Part shown: in pieces, positions 32,871 through 43,474 of the stretch
How the letters are laid out: every line of letters starts with the position of its first letter
Position numbering within the stretch: the first letter of the stretch is position 1
Assembly (NCBI GenBank): GCA_950295325.1
Contig: OX485807.1
Coordinates: 36,546,440-36,610,439 of the forward strand
Source: Polytrichum commune
Taxonomy: Eukaryota; Streptophyta; Polytrichopsida; Polytrichales; Polytrichaceae
Direction of reading: 5' to 3'
DNA: 64,000 bases
The notes under the pieces: model-generated
What the model was told of the DNA's origin: nothing
Databases searched by the model: none
What the model saw: only the letters and a program-made list of their open reading frames with translations
Made by a program: the position numbers and the translations under genes

Positions 32871-32916
32871 TGTGTGATATCAATCAGTGAGTTGCAAGTG
32901 AAGTGAACCGAAAAAA

Positions 32917-33492
32917 TGTTGTACAAATCACCATACGTGAGGGCAGTAAAAAAAATTAGCAGTGGCGAGATTCGGTTTAGCCATCCTAGGGCCTTGACCT
33001 CTATACTGAAAACCTTGGCACCCAAGCTTTTTGGATAGATGGCCACTGAGTGGAGGGCCTCCGTGTGGTCCAAAATTACTCATCTTTCATTGTAACCCTC
33101 CTAATCCTTGATATAATCTGCTTTCATCTTGTGTTGTTTTGGGAGGCCGACTTTTCAAACCAGCATGTCTTAAAGACAAATGGCCATCCATCCCCCTATC
33201 TGCACCTTACAGACCACACGGAATGCATATCAGAAGCTCAAAATTGCATAGAATATTGCACTAAGGGCCTCATAATTGACCTATCATTCCTGATTTTATT
33301 TCCAGAAATTCTCCTAACCCCAAAAACTCCTAATTCCAAAATTTAATAACAGCCATGAATATTGTATTCATGCCACACAAACTTTTTCAGACATGCAACC
33401 AACCACACTGCATGACATGTAGCACCCTCACTCCAGAAAATAATTATTTTGTTCCAAAACACATAAGGTACTACGGGTGTCTCCTTGCATAC
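32917..33492. other. Gap downstream of the last recognised AUG6 exon
   Basis: The AUG6 C-terminal exon or exons and 3' UTR should lie here or further left, but no fitting coding block was found. Reading through the exon 11 donor gives a stop at about 33428. Confidence 0.4.
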
Positions 33493-36400
33493 CTGGCCCC
33501 TCGTCCAGAGATGAAGTTGCAGTAGCAAGCCTGCAATATGCATTGTCCTGTGATATTTGTGCTGCAATGGACTGGCTCGAGATGACACAGCGGTTAGCTC
33601 TTCTTGGACGACCTGTAAATTACATTAGACACGCTTAGAACACATGTAGACCAATTCCATCAAACGCTGTTCAGACCTATGTTGGACCAGTATACGAAAA
33701 GCATCGGATGATATAGAAATGGGAGTCCTTTTGTGAATACAAAAAATGACACAACTGGTTAAAGATGATTACCTCTGTCAATATCCATTTTTAAAGCTTG
33801 TGAATGACCTCTAGAAGAGGCTCGAGCAGCATCTGTAGCAGACTCGATTGCGTCTGCTTCTTCACTAAGACTTGCAATGGTTGCCTTCATGCCTGGCATA
33901 GAGCTCTTGACATGCTCCATAAGCACCTAAAGACAAGTGGGAAAATTTCAACACCTCACAAACCCTAGGTACTACAATGAAACAAAATACAATCACCAAA
34001 GAGGGCTCACTATGCTCACAGAAATTGGTTATTTTCTCCTCAAAACTCTGAAATGCGTCGTTCTTACATTCGCTGAGACCACTTGAATACCACGTGGAAA
34101 CTACATTCCAGCAATAATAAAGATGAAATAGAGTGCTCCCTATGGGATGTCCTCTTAAGTGTAGTAAGACCTATCTCAAATGAAATGATTCCTCAAACTG
34201 CACTATATCGGGTTCTTGTTGATTATGTTTAAACAATCAAATAGTCTGAGGCATGTGTCTGTAGATTCTGAAGAGTTGAACCACTGCTGTTGCCAAAAAA
34301 GAGGCATGACAGGACAAGTCAGGGTACACACAACCTTCGCTGTGATATAGGGTAAGCAGGCCAAATTTGGCTATTTATCTTAATCAAACACTTGTATTTG
34401 AGTGGTGTGTAGTTTGCACCTGAAGAACAGACACCAAAAAGACATGTATAAAGGAGATTGGACTTTGTTAACTATTCTAGGTTCAATTGTCAACGTAATT
34501 GAGTGGATCTGTATGATCGTTTAAGCAGAACAAGAATCTTCAATTTCATAATAAATACGATTATCATAGGAGCTCCAAATTTTTTGAAGAAAAAGGCTAC
34601 AGCTTCAATCTGGATTTGCTAATCATCTTGCGCTAGTTGTGTGTTTAATATCCTAGGAGAGAAGTGGGTGCAGAGCTAAAACTGTCCTTTATAGGTCACT
34701 TACTTTAAGATGAAAGGAATTGGTCACTCACCTCAACATTACCCAGGTGCTCTTTATGCTCTGCTAGAGTTGCCCGTAATGCATGTGCATGAGCATTTTC
34801 CTCCCCGTTCCTGCCAACTTCCAGTATCTCTGGCCCAGCTCCATCATTCGTCCGAGCCTTTTATAACACCACCAAACAGACCCCACGAAGTCATTCATAC
34901 TATTCTTCATGTACAGCCAAATCCTTTCTAATATTGTTTCTCTGTACAAGTAGCATTTGGGGTACAGTCCTGAGACTTTGCCAAACAAGTCCAAGCACAC
35001 TAGAGTTAAACTCAATGGAACTTTTCGTCGGAGTTGGTCCCTATAATTTTCCATTGGTTGTCTTGCATACAATATGAATAATTTCTTCTCACTTGTGGTG
35101 AATGCTTGGAGGTTATGTTTGAATTTACATGAAGAGCAAACTATTTCGGTTCATTGAGGGCCAAACTCATTTTAGCACCTCTTGGCATGCCAAATGATGC
35201 TGACCATCAATGAACCAATAGATGTTCTTCATTCAAACCTCCACATGACCTCCAAGCATGCACCAAAAACTCACCGAACATGGAAGGTGTTGTATGCAAA
35301 ACAACCAACTCCCGCCCAAAAAGTCATGTTGAGTTAACAGGATAACTTTAATATCTGCTTTAATGACGCCCTGAAGAACTTATCTCCTCAAAGTAATGGC
35401 ATAGGTCTCAATTGCTGAGCAAGGAATTTACAATGAACATCCCCATTCTTGGGCTTCGTTGCCAAGATTACCATTCTAAGGTACTGAGACGAACTGACTT
35501 GTTAAAATTCACAAAGCAAACAGGAAAGACATTTCTATTCTCTTGAACACCCTTAATTTCTGTGATTCCATTGAATGTCGCCAGTGCCCTGCTGCAGCTT
35601 TGTTTGGGTGCAAGATAATTCTAGCACACTCAAAATCATTCTGGGTGTATCTCACAAACAAGGAAATTTAGTTCAGTACCAAGCGAACAGCTTGCTTGTG
35701 GATCCGTTGTAATGCATGTGTCCAACGCCGTAAAACTTCAGATACATCTAAAGGTGATGAGTCTTTTCCCCCTTTTTCATCCCGTTTGCTACAAGCGTCA
35801 TTGTTTCGTGACTCGTCATTCGACCCTCCACCATTCTGAGCATGTTGTGCCCATTTCTCTTCATGTCTAAGAGTAGACGAGCTCATGTCATCAGCTAGAG
35901 AATCAATATGAAGACGACTTGAACCCTGGTCCATTGAAGCCCGCAACACACTGGCATCTATCCTATACCTACATGAACAGGCAGACACCAATTAGCCAAG
36001 AATGTCTGTAATAGGATCAGAGCAGGTGCTAAGTTCATTAAATGCATCCAATAATATTTCTATTTTTAAGTCATCCTTAAAATCTCTCAAATTCTCATGC
36101 ATTGCCCCACTTTTGACATTTGATGATGTTTAAGGAGTGTTCAAGTGGTGTCAGAAACCCCAATTTTGGTGAAATGAAGGGGAGGCATTTGACTTTGGCT
36201 AAAAGACAGCTATTTAAAAATGAGTTGCATGGCCAACTTTTGAAGGCACCTAAAGCAAGAAGTATGACAAGGAGTGCATGTTTATACGACTGTATCTTGG
36301 CCAAAGTCAAACACTCTGCTTCAAAGCACCAAAATTGGGGACTCCAACACCACTTGTCCACTCCTTAAATATTATAAATTGTCAGAACTGGGGAGAAAAC

Positions 36401-39400
36401 TGCCTACCAAAGCATGAACTTGTCAGAGACCTTAAGAATAACTCTATTAACTCCACATAGGTTTGATCCAACAAAGAATTTTCACTTCAAAAGCTGGCAG
36501 CAGTGGCAAACCAGAATGCCTGGGCCTGTAGACAGTGAAGCATATTTACCTGTGTTCTCGGTGTGCTATCAAATCCTCAACAGGCCCGGATGCTAGCTTT
36601 GCATTCTGCTCTGCACCAAAAATGTACAAAAGCAAAAGGTAAAGCACTGACAAATCAAATGCAGGAATAGTGCCTATCAAGCAGTACATTCAATATTCCT
36701 AGACCTTGGCACCGCCCAGATAAAAGAACCTTTACACTGCTCTTACATTAGTAATTTTTGCAGTCAGTCCTGCATAAATTAGTACTTAGAACAGAGAGTG
36801 ACATATTGAGCAAGTTCCAGAAGTACCACTTACAACAGACAAATAGATTCAATGGATAGATAAGCACTATTTTGGCCTAACAGGCATGATGTGTCCTTAT
36901 AATGTACGAGTCCTGGTATGTTTTGGTATATAGGTATAAAAAATCGTTGGGGAGCAAAGAATATTATAACAATGAATGAAATAGAATGTAAAAATAGAAC
37001 TTAAAGATCTGATCTGCTTTTGAAAATTTTCAACTGAGAAACTTCAAACAATTAGTTTAAACCTAAACAAAGTGAACACAAACCCTGCAATACAAGATGA
37101 CAGACAACAGAGACAAGGGAGCCAGAAAACCAATTGCTATCCATTAAGGCTTTCCCAGGCTCAGACTAACATAAGGTAACATGAGGACTGGAAAAAGGTG
37201 GAGGCTCCTAGGAACAGGGCACAGACCTGTGTGGTCCAATAGGGATCTCCAGATTTGTGAAGCTCGATCCACTGTGATGGACTTGGCACCTAGAGCTGCT
37301 TCACCTGCATTACTTGATGGTCCTTCTCTTGCCTCAAACTTTCTGGCCTCTTGTACCTTCCCTAACTCTTGATCCAAGTACGCCTACACCTAAATGCCAG
37401 TTAGTGCACTATCACAACAAAACAGATATGAATATAGTTGAGTTCTAAGTTGTTTCATTGATGTGGGTTTATAAACCTCTCAAGACTGTTAAATTCAGGC
37501 TATCATAGGATAGTCAAGGTTTCAAGGTTTCCAGTATGTCATGAGGTTCATTGTATCGTATTTCCAGTTAGTGTGCAAATCTGTCCCAAATTGCAGATTT
37601 TCAAGCCAAGTTCACTGTTGGCTCTCCGATGGGATTCTGGCTCTTGATATCATTCTTTTATGCTTGCAAAAGCTTTTCACCCACTGCAAGTAGCTGTATG
37701 ATTTATAAGCCAGTTATATAAGTAGAGGCTGGTGGGGTACCTCTTCAGCACATAATGAGCGGTATTCAGCGGTGATGTCATGTGCCATATTGCACCAGAC
37801 ACCTTGCCTACGAACTGCTGTTGCGGCATCTTCAAGAAATCTCCGTCTCTCTAAGGCAATGCGAGCCTGCACAAGATAAATCAAAAATCTATTAGTGTCT
37901 GCCAGAATAATTTTTTATTGAGGTATTGAACATACGGGATCTGAGAGTTAGTCCCCATTATATCTAAGGAATTACACTAATTCAACCATCTCAATAAAAT
38001 TATCCTTTAACACAATGGGACTTTTTGACAGGAGCTGGTCCCCGATGAACTTCCATAGGTTGTTTTGCAAACTAAATCAATAATTTCATTCACATGTGGT
38101 GCATGCTCGGAGGTACAATTTGAATTTGAATGAAGAGCAAACTATTTCGGTTCATTGAGGGCCAAACTCATTTTAGCACCTCTTGGCATGCCAGAACAAG
38201 TTCAAACCTCAATGAACCAATATAGAATGTTCTACATTCAAACCTCCACACTACCTTCAAGCATGCACCAAAAACTTACCAAACATGAAAACTGTTGTAT
38301 ACAACCAAACCACTCCCTGACCAAAAGACATTTTGAGTTAGAGGATAATTACTCTACATTACAAACTTCAAGAATGTAAAGGTCCACCTCTTGTAAGGAA
38401 ATTTTTCAATGGAATTTAGGATCATGTCATGCACCTTGGTTACACCAAGAAGGGAAGCTGCATGTAAATTATGCCCAACAATTTCTGCCAGCGGGGCAGG
38501 CAATGGATTTGTAGCCACATCTGAAAGAAAAGTCCGCCGGTGCACCTCCCGTAATGCGTGTGCTGAAAGATGCCACAAAAGCTCCACAAATCTGCAACAT
38601 GCCATTCTCCTCATTAGCTCCAATATTGGCATCAACTGCACACCCTCATCAGAACCTTGAGGTTAGGTGGTAATCTCGAAGCTAGTTGATAGAAAATCCT
38701 ATATTGAACTCCCAGACCTAGTAAGAATCAGATCCAAGAACCCAATGGCATTAGAGTAATCCTTTAACTCAACGAAACATTTGGTTGGAGTTGGTCCCTA
38801 TGATTTCTCATCGGTTGTTTTGCATAGAAAATCAATCATTTCTTTTCACTTGCAGTGCATGCTTGGGGTAGTTTTCAATTTGAATGCAAACTCTTTCCGT
38901 TTTTTGAGGGCCAAACTCATTTTAGCACCTCTTGGCATGCCAAAATGAGTTTGACCCTCAATGAACCAGTATGGAATGTTCTTTGTTCAAACCTCCACTG
39001 ACCTCCAAACATGCACCAAAAACCTACCGAAGGAGTTGTATGCAAAACAACCAACTCCCAACCAGAAAGCCCTTTGGGTTGAGGGGTAACTCTAATATAC
39101 ACAAAAAGGCAGCTGGAAATTGTGCATCTGAAATCATGAGTAGCACAAGAAAAAAGAATAGCATATATAAGTATTCTGCAAGTGGTGGAAGTCAATAGAT
39201 CACCCATATCCAATTACAAGTGCTTCATTATCAACAGGATTTGCAACGAAATCAGTGTGTCATCTCCCTTCCAATGACATGTGACTTGCAATGACAATTT
39301 TTTGCAATTACCTCTGCCCACAACAGGTGGCAAGTGATGAAACTCGTGAGTTGCTACGTGGTAATGCTCCTTGGGCTTCCAGGTCATTGATTAAGCATTG

Positions 39401-40496
39401 GACTATCTGCAACAAAAAAGAATGGGAAGGATCCATTATACTAACAAAACACAATGCTGTTAAAGTATCTATTAAATAGCAGTATCAGAATAGGTCAGAT
39501 TTTTATTTAGTCATACATTACATTGTTATTTCTACACATTACATCATACCTTGTGTTTTTCCTTGACTCAAAACCTTACCACTCCTTCATTACAAGACCT
39601 GTCTCATCTTCCTATTTGATATGAGATCAGCCAAGTCAATTTTCCTCAATCGAGTCATTACTGTAACTAATTTTTCTTATGTCTACTGTATACTTTACTC
39701 CTCTTTGAACTTGTCAAGTTCATGTTCCCTCCATTTGTAAGGTGTGTGTTTTTTCATATCATTCACCATATTTTCAACTACTCTCTGCCTTCGATACTTT
39801 GTGACCTTATCGTTCTTCCCAAATGTCTTCATCCTTGCAAATTGATTGGTTCCATAATTAAAGCAGCGAAAACGAAGTTTCTGCCTTTTATGTAGAGGTG
39901 TTGGCTAACCTTTCGAAAGTCACGAGATTGTGCAGCATCAAAAATAGGCCAAACTCCAGCGAAATCCTGTGGTTTTCATGCAAATGTGGTCACTATAGGT
40001 TGAGTGGATTGCAGGAAGTGCCAACTCGCAAACACAACCAAATAGACCACCATTGCAATTTGGAGCCCTACCTTATGTCAACACATAAATCTTCCCAACA
40101 ATTGCTCATAAAATACACTCAACACTTGCACCGAACAGAATCTGAGGCTTGAACCTGAGAAACTCCACAAAAAATATTACAACAACAGCATTCTTTGAAG
40201 GAGGCACAAACCTTGGAGGAAAGTTGAGGACCTCGCAACGCACATAGTAGGAAGTGGAGAAGAAACTCGCCCACTCGCGGGTTTGAATACCGAAATAAAC
40301 CAGCACGAGTTCCAGGACCCAGACCCAAAATTGAAGCATCCAGCCCTAAAAGCAAGCAATTGGTATATAATGCAGCTTCCATTTCCCCTTCCTTCTCCTT
40401 CTCTTTTTCCTTCTCTTTCTCGCGCTCCCGGTCTTTTTCTCTCTCCTTTTCCTTCTCCTTCTCTTTCTCTTTCACCAAGGCTGTGAGCCCCTCCAT
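33493..40496 (-). CDS. AUG6: AUGMIN subunit 6 (HAUS6 homologue), C-terminus not found
   Basis: Eleven minus-strand exons with GT-AG borders join in frame: 40212-40496, 39910-39966, 39312-39406, 38435-38591, 37741-37866, 37227-37383, 36550-36610, 35680-35968, 34732-34857, 33773-33926 and 33493-33612. Diagnostic blocks are [18 protein letters not shown] and [88 protein letters not shown] and [14 protein letters not shown]. These match plant AUG6, which helps the eight-subunit augmin complex recruit gamma-tubulin to microtubules for branched nucleation in spindle, phragmoplast and cortex. The start at 40496 precedes a Lys/Glu repeat; an inner ATG at 40382 is possible. A TTTTGCAG acceptor at 40515 suggests a 5'-UTR intron. 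The recognised part is 542 codons; known plant AUG6 is roughly 100 residues longer. Confidence 0.9.
34070..34670. repeat. Dispersed repeat C, copy in AUG6 intron 9
   Basis: Shares ordered blocks with 47690-47965 and 52080-52490. These include GAGACCACTTGAATACC/CCC, TTTGAGTGGTRT, ACACCAAAAA-GRCATGT, a TATGACTATTTAA/TATGATCGTTTAA block and a CGATTTGGATTTGCTAAC-like block. Non-coding; type unknown. Confidence 0.55.
35001..35350. mobile_element. MITE family B, copy 1 (AUG6 intron 8)
   Basis: A foldback of about 350 bp. Ends are TAGAGTTAAACTCAATGG and the near-inverse GTTGAGTTAACAGGATAACT. It contains the family core TTCATTGAGGGCCAAACTCA followed by TTTTAGCACCTCTTGGCATG. Two other copies lie at 37996-38352 and 38749-39096, all within AUG6 introns. 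Confidence 0.75.
36100..36397. mobile_element. Second foldback MITE (AUG6 intron 7)
   Basis: The left arm (36100-36208) and right arm (36290-36397) are inverted copies of about 105 bp. They contain TTTAAGGAGTG, CAAGTGGTGT, CCCCAATTTTGGTG and GACTTTGGC and their complements, around an 80-bp loop. No coding potential; unrelated in sequence to family B. Confidence 0.8.
37996..38352. mobile_element. MITE family B, copy 2 (AUG6 intron 4)
   Basis: Left end AATTATCCTTTAACACAATG and right end GAGTTAGAGGATAATTACTC are inverted. The internal hairpin core is as in copy 1, with a decayed right half (CCAGAACAAGTTCAAACCTC). Confidence 0.75.
38749..39096. mobile_element. MITE family B, copy 3 (AUG6 intron 3)
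   Basis: Left end ATTAGAGTAATCCTTTAACT pairs with right end GGGTTGAGGGGTAACTCTAA. The centre holds the best-preserved stem: GGGCCAAACTCATTTTAGCA (38908-38927) pairs at about 18 of 20 positions with TGCCAAAATGAGTTTGACCC (38938-38957) over a loop of about 10 nt. Confidence 0.8.
40390..40490 (-). repeat. Low-complexity Lys/Glu codon repeat in AUG6 exon 1
   Basis: A polypurine run of AAG/GAG/AGA codons encodes alternating KE/RE dipeptides, about 30 residues of charged helix before the conserved YTNCLLLG block. Other plant AUG6 proteins also begin with a short DREKERE-type stretch, so this looks like an expanded version of it. Confidence 0.8.
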
Positions 40497-40514
40497 AATA
40501 TCCGGTGTAGCCCA

Positions 40515-41045
40515 CTGCAAAACAAAACAGAAAAAATGTAAAACCATTAGTCTTATTATCACATCAATTTCTCCAAGCCCAATCTGCACCTGACTCAAAA
40601 GCTGTATGATGATGAAGAAGAAGTTCCGAAGCTCAAACTAACGTCACCACTCCTCAAGTAATCTTACAGAAGAAGAGCTACCAAATCTCTTTCAAGCCAT
40701 ATTTGTATCCTCTGCTTGGAGTTTGCAATAAAATGTATAACCATTAGTCTTATCACATCATATTCTCCAAGCCTAATTTGCAACAGCCATATTTGTATCC
40801 TTTGGTTGGAGTTTGCAAAAACCACTTAGGCTTATCTCATCAAATTCTCCAAGCCTAATTTGCACCTGACTCAAAAAAAACTGTATGATGATGAAGAAGA
40901 AGAAGAAGAAGAAGAAGAAGAGAGTTAAGAGGGTTAAGAAGCACAAACTAGCGTCACCACTCTTCAAATAACCTTACAGAAACACAAAAGAGCTACAAAA
41001 AATCTCTTACAAGTCACATATTTGCGTCCTCTGGTTGGAGTTCGC
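40515..41045. repeat. Tandem-duplicated segment upstream of AUG6 exon 1
   Basis: The blocks TCTCCAAGCC(T/C)AAT(T/C)TGCA, CTGTATGATGATGAAGAAGA, GCGTCACCACTCTTCAAATA and ATTTGTATCCTYTGSTTGGA recur two to three times. A GAA microsatellite expands one copy (40890-40920). It lies in the presumed 5'-UTR intron or promoter of AUG6 and encodes nothing recognisable. Confidence 0.65.
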
Positions 41046-42858
41046 TCTCACTTTCGGTTTAAAAAGTACCAACCGAATGGGCACCGACCACTCTGCCACA
41101 GATGAAAGTAGACCCTATTTGCAATAACCTTACATATATTCACCTACCACCAAAACCTTCTCTTAAATTTATGATCACTTTAAAACATTGCTCATTAAAC
41201 TCTGATACTGCAAAAAGATAAGTGCTTGCCTCCATGGTGGTAGCGGATCGTCACCCACGATGATGATGCTCCAACACTTGGTGAAGTTCCCCTTCTTCAC
41301 CAAACCCTACTCAGAAAGCCCTGCCTCCTTATTCCTTACAAGTCGGTGATAATTAATACTCTCGAAGCTCTTGTCCCAGATCATTCTGATCCCATGAAGT
41401 ATCACACATTTGGCTTCCACGAATCATTGCAATGTGCAAACCCAACCCTCACAAGCGCATATTTGTCCAACGCCTGCACTTTTTGTTCAAATATAGCACC
41501 TACTTCTAAAACCCTTGTTCAAATGTCGACAAGTCTGCTCTTTCACTCCTCCTCGTAACTCAGCAAAACTGAAGGAAAGAAAAATGATAATGATGGTGGT
41601 GATGGTGATGGTAATGGTGGTGGCCTGAGTTGTCAGCAACTTTCCATTTGTTGCAAGTAGGTCATCCAGATCAAAAAACTCGCATTACCATTGTATGGTG
41701 ACATCAGCCCTCAAAGAAAACTTCGCAGTATAAGGTAAACTGTCTTCGCAATCCCAAAGGACCAGTATAAGGTGTGACAAACCACTACTGAACCGCAAAA
41801 ATGGATGTTGTGGCATGATCCTCCAACTCTGATGCTTGCGCCATTGCCATTTTACATGGTATGCTTCAAGTAACCAATTGCAACCGCCATTTTTTTCTAA
41901 CTTGAAATGTTTTTACCTCCTTGATCTCAGATGTACCCTCCTAACTAATGCCATTGTTGAGTTTTCAGCCATTGCCACGCAATTAGTGCACCTACCATCA
42001 TCATTGAAAGCTCAAAAAACTTAGAAAACCAACTCACACAGCATGGACACAAGCCGAAGTTATAAGTAAGTAATCTAACAACTCTTCTCCCTAACTTCTT
42101 CGGTCCCTACCCAACCTGCACTGCGAGAAACTGCCATAACTTATTCCTGCACTAAACCTGCACCTATACTGAAACCTGTTAACCCAATGGTGGGAAGTTG
42201 AGACTAGGTACATACATACTCAGCCTCCGAATTAGGAAGAATATGCGCAGAGGCTAGATGCAGCAAGAGACAAAGCTGTATTCCTTGATTCCAGACTCAC
42301 AGACATTCTGGCCTTGACCTCAACGGATATTTATAGACAAAATGGCATTCCTTATATATAGAAATATAGCAGCCCTCCTCATTAGCCTATCACCTGCTCC
42401 AGACAGAAATCAGCCTCCCCACATTCCGCCACAATCGCAGAACCAGAACTACCTTCAAGACTCTTAATCCCACATGCCTCCAAGTCGATCATCCTCAACA
42501 CATGATGAATGAATGAAATGAAATGAGAAAACTCCGATGCACCAGTGACATGCCCCAAACATATGAAGAAAGGTTGAAGCAGCTCCGGAAAGAAATGAGG
42601 TTGCCTTTCTTGTGGGTCAGCTTCCTGTTGCTCTGATGTCTGGACTGCCACAGCGAGGGAGGATCATGGATGTCTGCAGTAGCAAAACTTGTGGTGAAAG
42701 ATTTGGTTGCAGACGAGGAATGATGAGGAGGAGGAGGGAGGTGGTACCTTCAAGTGCTCATCATCAGACAGCATGATTCAAACTTGAAGGAAGGAAGGAA
42801 GGCAGAAAAGAGGAAAAAAAATGGGCCCCAGTAGCAACTGATGATGGTGATGATGATC

Positions 42859-42896
<38 letters not shown>

Positions 42897-43175
42897 GAGC
42901 CCCAACAGTTGAAAACTTGAAAAGGGTAAAGCTGCTGAGAATCCTTGTAAGTAAGTAAGTAGCTGAGGGAAATTATAGTCTGGTGGGTGGGGCGCCATTG
43001 AATGTCAAAGTTCAGTTCTCTTTGGGGGGAAAAGGTTGGGAACCGGTATATGACTCGCAACCCCACCCATACTACACAATCATCAGGCCGCCATTTTACC
43101 CCTGAATACCTCTTACTGTACATATTCACCTCGCCTGTACTTCTAATGGTGCACCCCTCTTGTAACCATCTTATT
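41046..43175. other. Upstream region of AUG6
   Basis: Presumably promoter and non-coding first exon or exons, but I could not place them. An 89-codon minus frame at 42382-42651 (PFFICLGHVTGASEFSHFIS) has a protein-like look without a family I can name. The (AAC)n microsatellite is at 42858-42897. No other gene seen. Confidence 0.4.
42858..42897. repeat. (AAC)n microsatellite
   Basis: About 12 uninterrupted CAA/AAC units. Poly-Cys and poly-Val open frames on the minus strand come from it. Confidence 0.95.
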
Positions 43176-43474
43176 ACCCCAATTAATGCATGTTACTATT
43201 TGGAGTTACACGTGCTATAACCATTTAACGAGAATGTAATATTGTACCAAGCAAAGTCATTTATGTTCTATAAATTCCGAAAAAATTTGTTAGTAAAAAC
43301 TTTGTTCTATAATGTCTAAACTTTTGTTAGTGTATTAGTAATGTAGTGCTATAATGTCTTACGGATAAAATTTTGACATTATAGAACATAAATGACTTTG
43401 CTTGGTTAAAAATTACATTCTCGTGAAATGGTTAAAGCATTGCATAACGCCGAGTAATAGCATGCACTAATTGG
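43176..43474. mobile_element. Foldback MITE, long-arm member of the GTTACT family
   Basis: The left arm starts CCCAATTAATGCATGTTACT and the right arm ends with the near-inverse AGTAATAGCATGCACTAATT. Inner blocks ACGAGAATGTAAT and AAAGTCATTTATGTTCTATA also recur inverted. Arms are about 120 bp. Shorter relatives lie at 7305, 28265 and 60211. Confidence 0.8.

Larger units (their letters stand above)
26823..32916 (+). repeat. Large direct repeat, copy 2 (about 6.1 kb with insertions)
   Basis: Direct counterpart of 6001-10325. Relative to copy 1 it carries a 95-bp MITE (27576-27670), an extra segment of about 145 bp near 28744-28888, and a truncated LINE (29337-30909). Homology stops abruptly at about 32916, 577 bp from the last recognised AUG6 exon. 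Copies 1 and 2 bracket 16.5 kb that includes the LRR gene. Confidence 0.85.

Noticed and set aside
40119-40598. 159-codon frame starting before the AUG6 ATG
   Set aside because: The part upstream of 40515 is best read as intron, because a TTTTGCAG acceptor precedes the ATG; only the downstream part matches AUG6.
42382-42651. 89-codon minus frame resembling a lipid-transfer or regulatory exon
   Set aside because: No family motif could be confirmed and no partner exons found; mentioned only within the AUG6 upstream region.
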